Shown here: positions 12,963-23,725 of the stretch, piece after piece | Layout of the letters: each line of letters starts with the position of its first letter | Numbering within the stretch: position 1 is the stretch's first letter | Origin: Macrophomina tecta | Taxonomy: Eukaryota > Ascomycota > Dothideomycetes > Botryosphaeriales > Botryosphaeriaceae | Length of the DNA: 64,000 bases | NCBI GenBank assembly: GCA_024180945.1 | Contig: JAKSGN010000036.1 | Location: forward strand, 620,001 to 684,000 | Direction: 5' to 3' | Notes under the pieces: generated by a model | The model's input: only the letters and a program-made list of their open reading frames with translations | Told to the model about the DNA's origin: nothing | Database searches by the model: none | Translations under genes and position numbers: made by a program

Positions 12963-14387
12963 TTAGCACCTCCTCACAAACAACCCAATCGGGCTCGGGT
13001 TCCAATCCTGGAACCACTCCAGGGCCAATCCGCCCTGCGCGCACACCTCCACCGCCGCCGTCTTACCCGCCTCACACTCGCCACTCTTCACGACGAACCT
13101 CGTCCCCGACTCGATTCCCCATGCTCCCAGCTCCGCCTCCACCTGCGGCTTGTTCTCCCAGCTCGTGCTCTCGCTCGCGGCCTCCTTCAGGCTCTTGAAC
13201 ACCGCCTCGCCCGTTCCAGCCAGCGTGTAGTCGCTCGTCTCGAGCTCAGCCTTCTGCGGCAGGAGGAAGATGCTGCTGCACGTGCTGCCGCTCCAGTCCG
13301 ACGGGATGTCGAAGTTGAACAGCGAGCACACCTGCGGGGTGGTCGAGATGGCGCCGTTGTACTGCGTGCCGTACGCCGTCGACGGCGTCGACGCGTTGAC
13401 GGGGACGATGAGGTGCGGGTACTGGTAGTCGCCGGCGAGGTCGGTGGGGCAGGCTTGCCCGCTGCCGCTCGAGCTGGGCGTGCCCGCGGGTTGGGATGGC
13501 GCGGGCGCGCTGGGCGACGGCGTCGGGACGGTGACGCTCTCGACCGAGGTGTGCGTCGAGGCGGCCTGCGTCGTCGTCAAGGTGGTGTGCTCCGGCGACG
13601 CGGGCGTAGTGGCAGCGGGAGGCGGGCTCTGCTCCGAGGACGGGACGGGCGGCGGGCTCTGGACCGGAGGCGGCAGGCTCGCGGCGGAGGAGCTGTGCTC
13701 TGGGGCCGGGGCGCTAGGGACGGGGGTGCTAGCAGCGCCGGAGGTGGTGGGGCACTCGGTCGTGGTCTGCGTCACAACGACCGAAGTGACGGACTCAGGA
13801 GAGCTGGAGGGAGCAACTGGGCTCGCGGTGCTCGCGGGCTGGGCGCTGGCGACGGGAGTGCTGCTCTGGACGGGAGCGCTGCTCTGGGCGGTAGTGCTCG
13901 GGGCGGTAGTGCTCGGGGCGGGCGCGGAAGAGGACTCCTGCTGGCCGCCGGACGCGCACTTGCCGCTGGTGCTCAGCGTGATCTCGACGCACTTGTCCTG
14001 GCCCTCGACCGGCTTGGTGTAGATGTTGTACTCGCCGTCCGCGGCGGGGCAGGCATAGAACTGAGTACTGCCGTTGTAGGTGACCTCACCGCCCTGGCCG
14101 ATAGAGAAGCCAGTGGTAGGCGAGGCGCCCTCGTCACACTGGAATTGTGTGGTCGGCGGGGTGAGGATGCAGCCGCGGCCGTTGGAGTCGGTGATGCCAC
14201 CGTTAGAGTTGATGCAGTACTTGGCTGCATCGTAGTCTCCGCCGACGCGGTTCTGGCCGTCGTTGAGCTGACCGACTGTGCCGGATGCACCGCCGGACGC
14301 GGTAAGCTGGAAGCAGCAGTCTGACCGCTTGAGAACTGCGGCAGAAGCCCCCAGTGTGAAGACGAGCGGAGAGAAGGCGTACTTCAT
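12963..14387 (-). CDS. Secreted protein with But2 C-terminal domain, 474 aa
   Basis: Single exon, stop TAA at 12963-12965. I place the start at 14387, where MKYAFSPLVFTLGASAAVLKR forms a signal peptide ending in a Lys-Arg (Kex2-type) site. The longer frame from 14489 would put 34 residues ahead of it. Layout: a Cys-containing N-terminal domain (about 22-150, beginning SDCCFQLTASGG), a long Ser/Thr/Pro/Ala linker (about 155-320) likely to be O-glycosylated, then a C-terminal domain with YPHLIVPVNAS, SLFNFDIPSDWSGSTCS and QDWNPSPIGLFV. These match the fungal But2 C-terminal family (PF09792). Proteins of this layout are extracellular or wall-associated; the biochemical role is unknown. No GPI signal is visible. 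Antisense frames over the repetitive linker are shadows. Confidence 0.85.
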   Translation of the reverse strand: MKYAFSPLVFTLGASAAVLKRSDCCFQLTASGGASGTVGQLNDGQNRVGGDYDAAKYCINSNGGITDSNGRGCILTPPTTQFQCDEGASPTTGFSIGQGGEVTYNGSTQFYACPAADGEYNIYTKPVEGQDKCVEITLSTSGKCASGGQQESSSAPAPSTTAPSTTAQSSAPVQSSTPVASAQPASTASPVAPSSSPESVTSVVVTQTTTECPTTSGAASTPVPSAPAPEHSSSAASLPPPVQSPPPVPSSEQSPPPAATTPASPEHTTLTTTQAASTHTSVESVTVPTPSPSAPAPSQPAGTPSSSGSGQACPTDLAGDYQYPHLIVPVNASTPSTAYGTQYNGAISTTPQVCSLFNFDIPSDWSGSTCSSIFLLPQKAELETSDYTLAGTGEAVFKSLKEAASESTSWENKPQVEAELGAWGIESGTRFVVKSGECEAGKTAAVEVCAQGGLALEWFQDWNPSPIGLFVRRC

Positions 14388-15730
14388 TATGGGACTTGAG
14401 ATAAGAATTAAGATAGCCTTAACGACAGGAGGAGGAAAGGAGAAGAGCGATGGACTGTTGGTCGTGAAAATGTGATACTCGAGCTGCAAGAAGCGTACTT
14501 ATAACTGTGGAAATCGCATTGATTGTGGTAACGTCAGTGAGGATCATGGCGCCAAGTTCTCCGAGTTTGGATATCTCTGCTGAACTGATGAGCTGCCGAG
14601 CCATTGACGAAGGACTCCTGGCCCTTGCGCTGGCTAGACGGGCGGGCAGAGGAGCTCTCTCCACACACCCATCTTCACGTAACAGCAAGGCTGGCGATTG
14701 GTAGCGCGGAAGGACGGGAGCGAGGAGTTCCACAAGGCGCTGCATGCCCCGCACCGGTGCTGTTGTGCCTTGCAGGGTGCTTGTGGAGAGGCTGGACGAG
14801 TGAGAGGTGGAAGTGATGATGATCCTGCGCGGGATTTTCAGGCACTGTTGCTGAGGAAAATGACGTTGAACCCACAAGTTCCTGGGATCGCGAGGACGAT
14901 CGACAGCGGGAGGAGGGTTATTTTGACCGCTCCACAAAATCTGCTTACTATTTTCAGGTTCCGTAGTAATCTGTGGGGAGAAGAGATGGCCTCGCGCTAG
15001 ACAACTGTCAAAATAATCATGACGGGACGGAGCCCCAAAAAGGAAAACATGTCTGAATGGGTGCAGTCTGGCCGTCCGCTCGAATGTTGACTTCTCTGAT
15101 GAACGCGCCGTGTTGTGTATACACGTCAGCCGTGGTCAAGGTTCGGGCAATGATGTTCCTCGCGTGTGTGTGGCCGGACCAATGGCCGTGACGTAGCCTG
15201 ATATCATATCACGTGCTGGACGGATGGCCGACGCGTGTTGTTCGACAACAAATCAATAAAATCGACCGACATTCCGAACATTTCTTGGCATGGTGTGGCT
15301 CCCTGAATGAGGGCTTTGCATTGCAATGATGCCGTTGTCAATCGATACACTTTAGCGGAAATGAGTAGATCGCGGCAATCGGCCACTGAGTTTATGAAGT
15401 ATGCTCACACGCGACTAGATCTTTTATTTTTTTGAAAAAAAAAAAAAAAGACTTAGTCCCAGGGCAGATACCGAAATTACTCCAACTGGCGGGCCTTATC
15501 TGCCGGGTGTCGATCAGTTAGGTAAACAGTGACAACCGCGCGCTGGACACACGTCCCGAGTGATCCGCTGTACAAGGTACGAGGCGACTGGTTTCTGTGG
15601 TACGAGAATAATTGTTGAACGAAACTCCCCGAGGTGGAGCTTCTTCGCATGTCAAATGAATAAAGAGCGAACAAATGGTGAACGAAGTGAAAAGACCGAA
15701 AGAAGAACGGAGTATCCACAGTCCACCTCA
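14388..15730. other. Intergenic: promoter of the But2 gene, 3' flank of the P450 gene
   Basis: No gene supported. An A15 run follows TTTTTTTG near 15434. Small frames on both strands lack motifs. Confidence 0.5.
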
Positions 15731-18079
15731 TTATGATACCTCTGTCGTCTTCGGCTTCACCAAAACCTTCACTCCCTTGCTCTCTGGGCTCACCGCCGGC
15801 AGGAAGGCATCGTGATGGTACCTGAAAGAAGAGCCTCGCATCAGCATACCGAACGCTCTCTCCCGATTCAGAAAGGGGAGGGGGGAAAGAGAATGACAAG
15901 GGGTAACACTCACTGCACATCCTCCACCCCGCACTCGAACAACTCCAGCCTGTCTCCAAAAAAGCGGACCCAGGTCGCCAATCCAATATACAATTCCGCA
16001 TACGCCAAACTATGTCTAGGGTTAGCATCCCCACCCGAAGGCACCGAAAAAGAAGAGGCAAGCCGAAAGAAAGAAAATGGCGAAACCCCCCCACCCCCAG
16101 TGGAAAGAAATAGTCAAAAAAGGGAGGAGAATTCAAAGGACACTCACTTCATCCCCACACACTGCCGACTCCCCTTCGAAAAACTCAACAACATCCCCTC
16201 CAACCTCCTGTTCTTCCCTCCTCCCTCCCTTTCCAACCACCTCTCCGGCCAGTACTCCCTGCTTCGCGGGAAAACGCTCTCGTCATGATGCACGTGGTAT
16301 GCGGACATGCCGACGGGCGTGCCGGGCGGAATGATCCATGTCTTGTCGCGCTTCTCGTCCCTGTACGCCAGCGCTTCTGTCTCCGGCATGCGCGCCAAGC
16401 GCGTGACGACGCCGTAGCCGAGGCGGAGCCCCTCGCGCACGCAGGCGGATAGGTAAGGCAGCTGTTCGAGCGTGGTCCAGGGGGGCAGGGTGGAAGGGTC
16501 ATCGGCGGGAATGGCGCTGTGGAGTTCGGCGCGCAGGCGGGCGAGGGCGTGGGGGCTGGAGAGGAGGTACACGAGGTTGGTTGTGAGGCCTGTAGTTGGG
16601 TTCGTGTTAGCTGGCGGTCCAGGTTGTCTTGCTGCGTCTTTGATTGAGGCGCATGAAGGGCACAGAGTGCGGGGCTGTTGAAGGGGATTGAGGTAGGTGG
16701 AAGGGAGCGTTGAAGAACGTACTCCACGACACCGTCTCTATGCCCGCCTGGACTATGGCCTGCGCTTCGCGGCTGAGACGCTCCGTGTCCTTCTCGGACT
16801 CGGGCATGTTGCTGTTGAGTATCTCGGTGAAGACTGTAGCACGCGTTGCCTCCGACGCTTTGAACGCGCCCGTGGTAATTTCCTGCTTGAGTTTGCGGAC
16901 GTGACTACGGATATCCTGACAGCGGCACGTTTGTTAGTATACTGCAGTAGAGGCAGCTGCAGATGGGCACAGAAAAGTTGACGCACGACTCTGAAAGCCC
17001 TCCAGATTTCCAGGTCCGGGTCCATGCGGTTCATAATGGATCTGCAATGCTACAATTAGCCGAACAGTCTCACTGTTGTGAGTTGACGAACACATACGTA
17101 GGTATACTGTAGAACAGCTTTTTGTACAAGGGGAAATGCCTGAACGCAATGACTGCATCCATGCCTCCATGTATAGCTGTGTACAGACTCTTTTCCATGG
17201 ACGGGTCATTCAAGAACCCATAGCTCCGACCGAAGCAGTATTCCGTAATGACATCTGTTGCAAAACACGATATGGCATGGACGAGCTTCAGTGGCTTGCC
17301 CGTACCGGCAAATCCCTCGACGTTGTTGCATAGCTTCATCATGTTCTGCTTGATAAGCGGCTCAAGCTTGATCACCATGGGCTTCGAGAAGAGCCTACTC
17401 AGAGGGGCTCGGCGCGTTCGGTGGAGGTCATGGTTAAGGGACCCAAAGTGTGTCTGTGAGAAGCGTGAGTGAGAACCGGGGGGGGGGGGGGAGGGGTTTC
17501 GAGGGCATCGATGGATTGGAGCAGCATACGCCTTCGAAACTGCGGCCTGTTAGTCGTTGAAGCATATCAAGGGTAGATCATATCCATACTCAAATGGACC
17601 TGTGAACCAGGCAGTGATTCCCCGTTTTGAGTTCCAAGAGTACAATGTGTCAATGAACTTGGGATCGCGGACGTGAAGCTCTTCTGGATTAATGCGAACA
17701 ATGGGTCCTGTTGAGAGGCTCAGCGTCAGTGTAGCTCCAGTATCCAGTCCGTTCGTAATGCTGGACAGCCTACCGTATGTGTCGTGGAGGTCCAAGAGAG
17801 TTTCTGTATACTTTCCTCTCCGGTAGAGGTCGTGGTAGGTCTCATACCAGTAGCTGCGACCGGTTAAGCTCTGGTTCAACGGTATCGAGGTAGCGCTCAC
17901 GTCAATCCGGCAAGTTTGGGGCCGGGGAACTTAGCAAGTGGGTGGAAATAGAGCCTGTAGATCCCGAGACCCAAGAACCAGAGCGCCACGAGTCCAGCGA
18001 GAAACGAGAAGGGATGTCGAGTCAGGGCACCCGCAGCGGGTACCGCATCCGGCACCGGGTTATCGGTAGGCACTTTCAT
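15731..18079 (-). CDS. Cytochrome P450 monooxygenase, 539 aa
   Basis: Ten exons: 18079-17901, 17853-17774, 17707-17590, 17539-17530, 17453-17098, 17041-16987, 16915-16723, 16589-16148, 16009-15914, 15821-15731; total 1,620 nt, every junction in phase. The protein has an N-terminal membrane anchor ([20 protein letters not shown]), a Pro-rich hinge [11 protein letters not shown]-helix AGIETVS, the ExxR motif in [12 protein letters not shown], and heme loop [10 protein letters not shown] with ligand Cys474. It should be ER-bound and need NADPH-P450 reductase. It resembles fungal P450s of the trichodiene-oxygenase/benzoate-hydroxylase type; the substrate cannot be told. Intron 1 (47 nt) uses CGCAG, which restores LTYWYE. 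Exon 4 is only 10 nt and is needed to keep the spacing from WFTGPF to [10 protein letters not shown]. An N-terminal extension up to 18292 is open, but the anchor argues for 18079. A G14 run lies in intron 4. Confidence 0.9.
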
Positions 18080-19017
18080 GGTGTAGGAAGACTGGACAGC
18101 GCTCGGGTATGAAATAGGAATGGTGGGGACGTTGCATTGGGGCGCAGTGCAGACCCCGCCTGGTTCATAGAGATGCTCTTTGCGTACTCCTCCTTCTGGC
18201 GCGTCCAGCATTGGTTCAAGTTTTCTCTCAGCAGTTGCCATCTCGAGTACTAAATCCGCCGTTTCACGTGGGTATGTGTGCGACGCACCCAAAATACTGC
18301 GTACACTGATGCTTAGTGATGCTCAGTGATAGCCAATGGAACGTCCGAATGCCGGGGAAAGCTCCATATTTCGTGGACTTGCAGGCTCGTCTTTCTGGTC
18401 ATCACTACTACAAATCGTGATCCAAATGCTGCTTACTTGCATTAGCACGCGCTGCATGTCTATCGAACGGATATACATCTATTAACAGTACTCGTCCGAC
18501 AAGATTATCGGCAGGGCCTATGTATCTGCCGACATTGATAACCAGGGCGTCTCGCTTGGCTTGATGCAGGTCTTCTATGATGGACGAGAGATCCGCAGGC
18601 GAATAGCCTTATTGCGGAACAATTCATCGAGATTGACGATGCGTGGCTATGCGGGCCGCGCCGCATTAGTCCAAGCGCCTCCGAATGTGGAAGGAGGCCA
18701 TGGAAGTGTATGACCTTAGTCGTCTTCCCCACCATGCCAGGACGGAATCCCGTGGCCAATGCCAAGCTGTGAGTCAGCAGAGTCCGTGAAACATGATGTG
18801 TGAAACGCAGCACATCAGTTGCATAGTGTGTAATATCTGCGTCACCGGTGAGTGCATTTGGGAAGAGTTGGTGCGGGGGACATGTGGGAATGAAAATGAG
18901 TTTCAGCGTGAGAGGGAACTCGATCTATACAGAAGCGGGAATGATGCCAGAAGAGGCCGCCTGAAGAACAGTTATACAGACCGGAAAAGACATTAGGTGA
19001 CGTTGGGGGAGAATGAT
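18080..19017. other. Intergenic between P450 and FAD monooxygenase genes
   Basis: Promoter region of the P450 gene and 3' flank of the monooxygenase gene. A 63-codon minus-strand stretch (about 18620-18420) reads like protein (IIEDLHQAKRDALVINVG and on) but has no start, splice context or family match. It may be a relic. Nothing else seen. Confidence 0.4.
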
Positions 19018-20375
19018 TTACATGACAGCGCAATTCAGCCAATGCTGTTTGCTCTGGAGGTGAGCGCGGAGGGCTTCTTGGGCTTCTTTGACGGGGTTAT
19101 AAAGCCAGATATACTTATCCGTATCCTCGGGTATATTCCCATTCGGCACAAACTTCCTCAACTTCTCCAGCCGGGTATCCGGGTCGACGCCGGCAAGAAC
19201 GCCAACTTCGGATGCGAATTTCAGAGTGATGGTTCTCTCGTATCTAAGGTCATTGTAGAGCTGCAGCCTCTCGGCGACGTCTTTTGGCTGAGCGTCTGAC
19301 GTCAACAGCTCCCCGAGACATGCAGCGTCCTCGACCCCCTGGACGGCGCCGGTGGCGTGCGTCGGATGCAGGGGGTGAGCAGCGTCGCCAATCAAAACAA
19401 GCTTGCCCTTGACGAAAGACTTGGGCGGGTCGCGAGCTGGGAAGGCCCAGTGTTTGAAGTCTTCGCCCAGGTAGATGAGTTCCTTGAAGAACTGCGGATG
19501 GTCGTGGAAAATGCCGACGACCTCGTCGGGATCGCTCTTTGCATGCCAGTCCATGGTGGTCAGGTCCCGCTTGGCGAGCTTGGCTGGGAATAGCAGGCCG
19601 AAGTTGAGGTAGGAGCCGTTCCTGGCCGTGTAGATGACCGAGACAGACCCATTGGTGCCGCGGAAAGAGACGTGAGCGTTGGGGTAGTTGTGGTCGTCGA
19701 GGAATCTGGCAGCGAGGGGGTTTTGGCGGGCGACGTCCTCCTGGACGAAGAAGCGGAAGATGTTGACGCCCGCGCGGGTCGGCACACACTCCGGGCCTGC
19801 GATGGCCTGGACCGTCTGCGAATGGATGCCGTCTGCTCCGACAACCACGTCGCCGCGATGCACAGTCCCATCTTTCAAGGTGATGGCGCCAGCATCGGGG
19901 TCGACAGCCTGGATGCTCGACGAGAGATGGAGCCGGCAGTTCGGGTACGACAGCGCTTTCTCGCGCAACGCAGAGTGCGCATCCACCCGGTGACACATGA
20001 TCTCGTCGCCCTCGAAGTGCAGCTCGCGCCGCCGGTCTTCAAGAATCTGGGTGTGTTGTCAGTGTGCGAGCTTCGGCGGGGTGTCTCGGTGCAGGCACTC
20101 ACGTAACGGTCGTTCGCGGGCTCCATGACGCCGTCTTTCACCAAGTAATTCGACCACCGGTCGACCTTGCACGACTGGAAGTCCTTCATGGCATCGACGC
20201 CCCATCGCGGGAAGACATGTGCAGTCGTGGTCGGGCCAAAGTGGAGGGCAGCGCCGACTTCGTTGGAGAAGGCGGAGCGCTCGAAGATGTCGACCTGATG
20301 GCCCTGGCGGGCGAGGGCCACGGCGGCTGAGAAGCCTGCAAGGCCGGCACCGACAATCAGGACCTGGAGGGGCAT
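19018..20375 (-). CDS. FAD-dependent monooxygenase, salicylate hydroxylase-like, 433 aa
   Basis: Two exons, 20375-20103 and 20046-19018, with a 56-nt GTGAGT...CCCAG intron in phase 0. The start at 20375 puts the dinucleotide-binding motif at the N-terminus: VLIVGAGLAGFSAAVALA, with Gly9-x-Gly11-x-x-Gly14, then FERS, the expected acidic end of the second strand. The other class A flavoprotein hydroxylase motifs are present: DG motif VVGADGIHSQTV and GD motif LIGDAAHPLHPTHATG. This is the PF01494 family, single-component NAD(P)H-dependent hydroxylases of aromatic or other activated substrates. No C-terminal membrane segment, so probably cytosolic. Substrate cannot be read; salicylate is only the name of the nearest group. 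It is co-directional with the P450 gene 0.9 kb downstream. Confidence 0.9.
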
Positions 20376-20562
20376 TCTTGCAGAAGCGAGAATAAAAGAA
20401 ACGGCGGCGATGGGGCCAGGGAACAGAGTGTCGGGACGGGTGCACAACTTTTATCTGCTGGGCTCAGGCCTCAGGGGGACGGGCGGGGTAGACGCATGCT
20501 GTGATTGCGAATGGTCGGGTTTCGAGCTCATTTGGGGTGTTACGCGGCGGAAAGCGTTCTGG

Positions 20563-20585
20563 CAGCAGCAGCAGCAGCAGCAGCA

Positions 20586-20616
<31 letters not shown>
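20563..20616 (+). repeat. Compound trinucleotide repeat (CAG)8(CGG)10
   Basis: Read directly: eight uninterrupted CAG units (20563-20586) followed at once by ten CGG units (20587-20616). It lies 188 bp upstream of the monooxygenase start codon, outside any predicted coding exon, in its promoter or 5' leader. Confidence 0.97.
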
Positions 20617-23600
20617 GACCTCTGCTGAGAGGCGTGAACGGTGGAGCCCGCAAGCGAGGCGGGAATGCTGCGGTGGGCCACTGCTGCGGCACGGCGCGGC
20701 TCTCCGCTCCAGTCTTTCCCACCCTCCTTTCTGCCGTTCTTGTTTCCTTTGCTTCTTCTCGTGCTCTGTCCAAGCCGTGTCTCTGCAGCTCATGCCCGCT
20801 CGTCCTCAGCCATGCTCATCTCGGCACCTGCGGGCCACAGCGTCGCCCTCCGCTATTGGGAGATAAGCCTCGTGCAGACGTGGAAAGGGACGCCATTGCC
20901 TCCCTCTCTTTCCTGGCACGCCCTGCCAAGTCGCTCTTCGCACCCGTTGGGCCGTCCGGCAGAGTGGCCCCCCCTGGCAACGGCCCTTGCGCCTGAGCCA
21001 CAGCTGCACAAACCATGACCAGCCATGTGATTGACAGCACCTAGCTCGCGCAATGTTCCACAGCCGATCAAGCATATTAACCATGGCTATCGCCGGCCAT
21101 ATAACCGCTTTTCCGTCTGTTTGGCGACCTCGAGGCTATCTTGCTTCACTTGCGGCCGTACGCACTTGTTGGAAGCCTCCGTTAAATTAGCATCAGCTGC
21201 TGCAAGCCGGCGTCACGCCTATCCGGAATACCCTGAGTATTTAGTTCTGACCTTCGCATTGTCTCTGCCGTGTTGGCGCGGGAAAGTGCTGGTTCTCGCC
21301 CGAACATCAGGAGACCATGGAGCGAGCATATTCCTTTCCTCTCCCCCCCCCCCCCCGGACAATCAGTGTCACCACCAGCCATACCTTTGACTGGACTCTT
21401 CATAACCGGCTATGTCCACTATGCCAGCCCGGCCGCCTTCGTTGCCGTATCACACGCACACCGTCGCAACTGCGCTTACATCATTTGCGCCAAACCCAAA
21501 GCCACGCTAATTCAGGACTTAGGTAGCCCCCGCTTCGCTAAATCCAACCACATCTGCTCACTATGGGACACCGTTGCCGGCTGAGAACGCTCCTTCATGC
21601 GGCATGCACGCACAAAAATGCGCCAGCGTTGTACAGATCGGCCTACACATGTCGACCTGGGCCACAGTATGTGCTGCGCACGCCATCTTCTGGGGCATGG
21701 ATGGGGAGGGGGTTTCAATATGAGCAAATCGATTAGCCGCGGAGCAATCACATTGTAAGGGGCTATGGAGGATTTAGGCTTGGCTCTGAGCCGGGCAACT
21801 GCCGCTCGTGAAGGATTGCCGAACGTTTCTTTTAAGTTGAAGGCTATCTGACGTGAGAGCGGGGTCAGCCTTGGGATCTTCCAGGTTTTGTCCTCACTAT
21901 CCAGCTGATTGTCCACACACGGGCCTGTAGACCCGCTGCAGACTGACTCCCCTTAACTCCGGCGGGTTACGCGCGCAAGGCCCAAATGCTGCTTTTTCTC
22001 AACAGCTCAGCACTAATGAACAGATGCACGTTCCGCCGTCCCCGTGATAATCCTCCGAGCCCCGGAATCAGTACCGAATAGCTAAAGAGCAATTTATCGG
22101 CTAGATGGAGCTAGGTTTCGATGAAAGCAGCCGTTCATTCAACCCTTTCATGCGTGGATCTAACACAACTCCGTAGTAGTCTCAAGAGCCTGGACACAAT
22201 ATCTTTAACTAGCTCAAGAAGAACCCATTGAAGGCAGATCTAGATATCCAGTAGTGTTCTGCACCGCCTTAAAATGACTACGTAAATTACAGTACTTTGA
22301 CATATCCGGCCTCAGTGCATTGACATTCAGCTCACATATGTAGTAACCTATGACTGCGGAGAGAACCTGTTTTCCGCACGGTAAGGCGCCCTTTTCAATT
22401 CCTTGGAGGCAATTACACCTGACGCAACGCGGCATATCGGCCAAAACCAGCCCGCAGGGGAGGGCTCCGTCCTTCGATCATCAAAGTAGAACAAAACTCA
22501 GCAACGCTAGCACCCTAAGCCCTCGACGACACCTTACTTTTGTTTCCGGCACCGTTTTTGAGCAAATATCTCCGAAGCCGCCGTTAACAAGCACAAAGAC
22601 AGGCAATACCTATCGCAATTATCCTTCTCACCTTGTTCCTCGAACACATCTGCGCCAGCATTTCACTCACTTCCACTGTCACCACCCTTCTCTGTATGAC
22701 ATAGCCTGCTATTCTCCCGAGCACTTGGACGTACCCTCCCCAAATTGGACATCTCTCCTCAACCTCTCCGCCCTCCTTTCCACCGACCCCAGTCGACGCC
22801 ACCGCACTCCAAAAACCTTACCACACCATCACCAACGGCCCCTGTGAACCGTAAAATCTTCCCAGGGGACAAAAAGATACTAGCAGCTGCCGCCCGTCTG
22901 ACCGACCAAACAAAGGCAACAAAGGCAACAGACGCCAAGCTCGCGAAACAGGGAAGTGTTTGCCACCACCTGGACGCCCGTGCTGCAGCCACTGTCACTT
23001 CCAAGAATATCCGCAAGGACCGCATATCCCACCCTCAACGCCTCAGCTCATCTCACAGCTAACCTCTCTCACCGCCCACTGCCAATCCCGCGCTTCATCT
23101 TCATAACCGCCTCAACGCCGGTGCCGTGGCAACCTTCGGACGAAACCGCGATTCCCGGAGCAAGCCCCTGCAGGAAAAAACCACTGGTGTCGTCCAACAC
23201 CTTCCCCCACCCCCCCGAAATGACATACCTACATAGTGTCTCTCGTATTTGCTCGCGGCGTGTGCAACCACAAGCCAAACGTCGGACAAATGAACAGAGC
23301 ATCATGCCCAGCCACCCAGCGTGCAAATTCAACCGAGCACCCCCCCCCCCCCTTTTCCGCTTCACCTCTCATATACAAAGCAACAACCAAGTACAACAGT
23401 ACCCTAGGTACCCAAATAAACGGTCGATTTATACAAGAGGTTGGCACGTCTATAGTATGTAGCAAATCTCCCGGCTCTTATGGCAAAACTAGAAGGTATA
23501 AAAGACAGAGGGGGAGAAATTTAGAAAGAAAAAAAAAATGGTGAGGCAAATTCGGAGAAACACAACAGCGTTTTCCCAAATCTACCCAACGCCCTCCCCT

Positions 23601-23678
23601 CTCAGCCGTCCCCAATTCCATGCAATTCGTACCTCGTACACATTTTTCCAACACAGTTTTAAACCCCCCTTCTTTTTG

Positions 23679-23699
23679 TGATGATGATGATGATGATGA
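23679..23699 (+). repeat. (TGA)7 microsatellite in the 3' flank of the CAP gene
   Basis: Seven perfect TGA units ending 26 bases beyond the CAP stop codon, so probably transcribed in its 3' untranslated region. Confidence 0.95.
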
Positions 23700-23725
23700 T
23701 AACATTACTTCCATGAAGTCTCACT

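Larger units (their letters stand above)
20376..23725. other. Intergenic 3.3 kb with repeats
   Basis: No supported gene. It holds the monooxygenase promoter (including the trinucleotide tract listed separately), a C14 run at 21343-21356, and the 3' flank of the CAP gene with a (TGA)7 tract. GC content falls in 21.7-22.4 kb relative to the flanks. Long Ala-, Ser- or Arg-rich frames at 20.5-21.0 kb only reflect the repeat. Confidence 0.5.

Noticed and set aside
13413..14324. 303-codon plus-strand frame rich in Gly/Arg/Ala
   Set aside because: Antisense shadow of the Ser/Thr/Pro linker of the But2-domain gene.
17869..17900. 32-nt intron alternative at P450 exon 1 (acceptor CAGAG)
   Set aside because: It keeps frame but is too short for a fungal intron. 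The CGCAG acceptor gives 47 nt and better family agreement (LTYWYE).
17897..18292. N-terminal extension of the P450 frame
   Set aside because: The frame is open, but it would place about 70 hydrophilic residues before the membrane anchor, which is abnormal for microsomal P450s. Start set at 18079.
18420..18620. 63-codon protein-like stretch on the minus strand between P450 and monooxygenase
   Set aside because: No start codon, splice context or recognised family; open runs of this length are expected by chance in several places here.
20505..20996. 163-codon frame with a poly-Ala run
   Set aside because: The poly-Ala is the CAG/CGG repeat read in another frame; the remainder has no motif.
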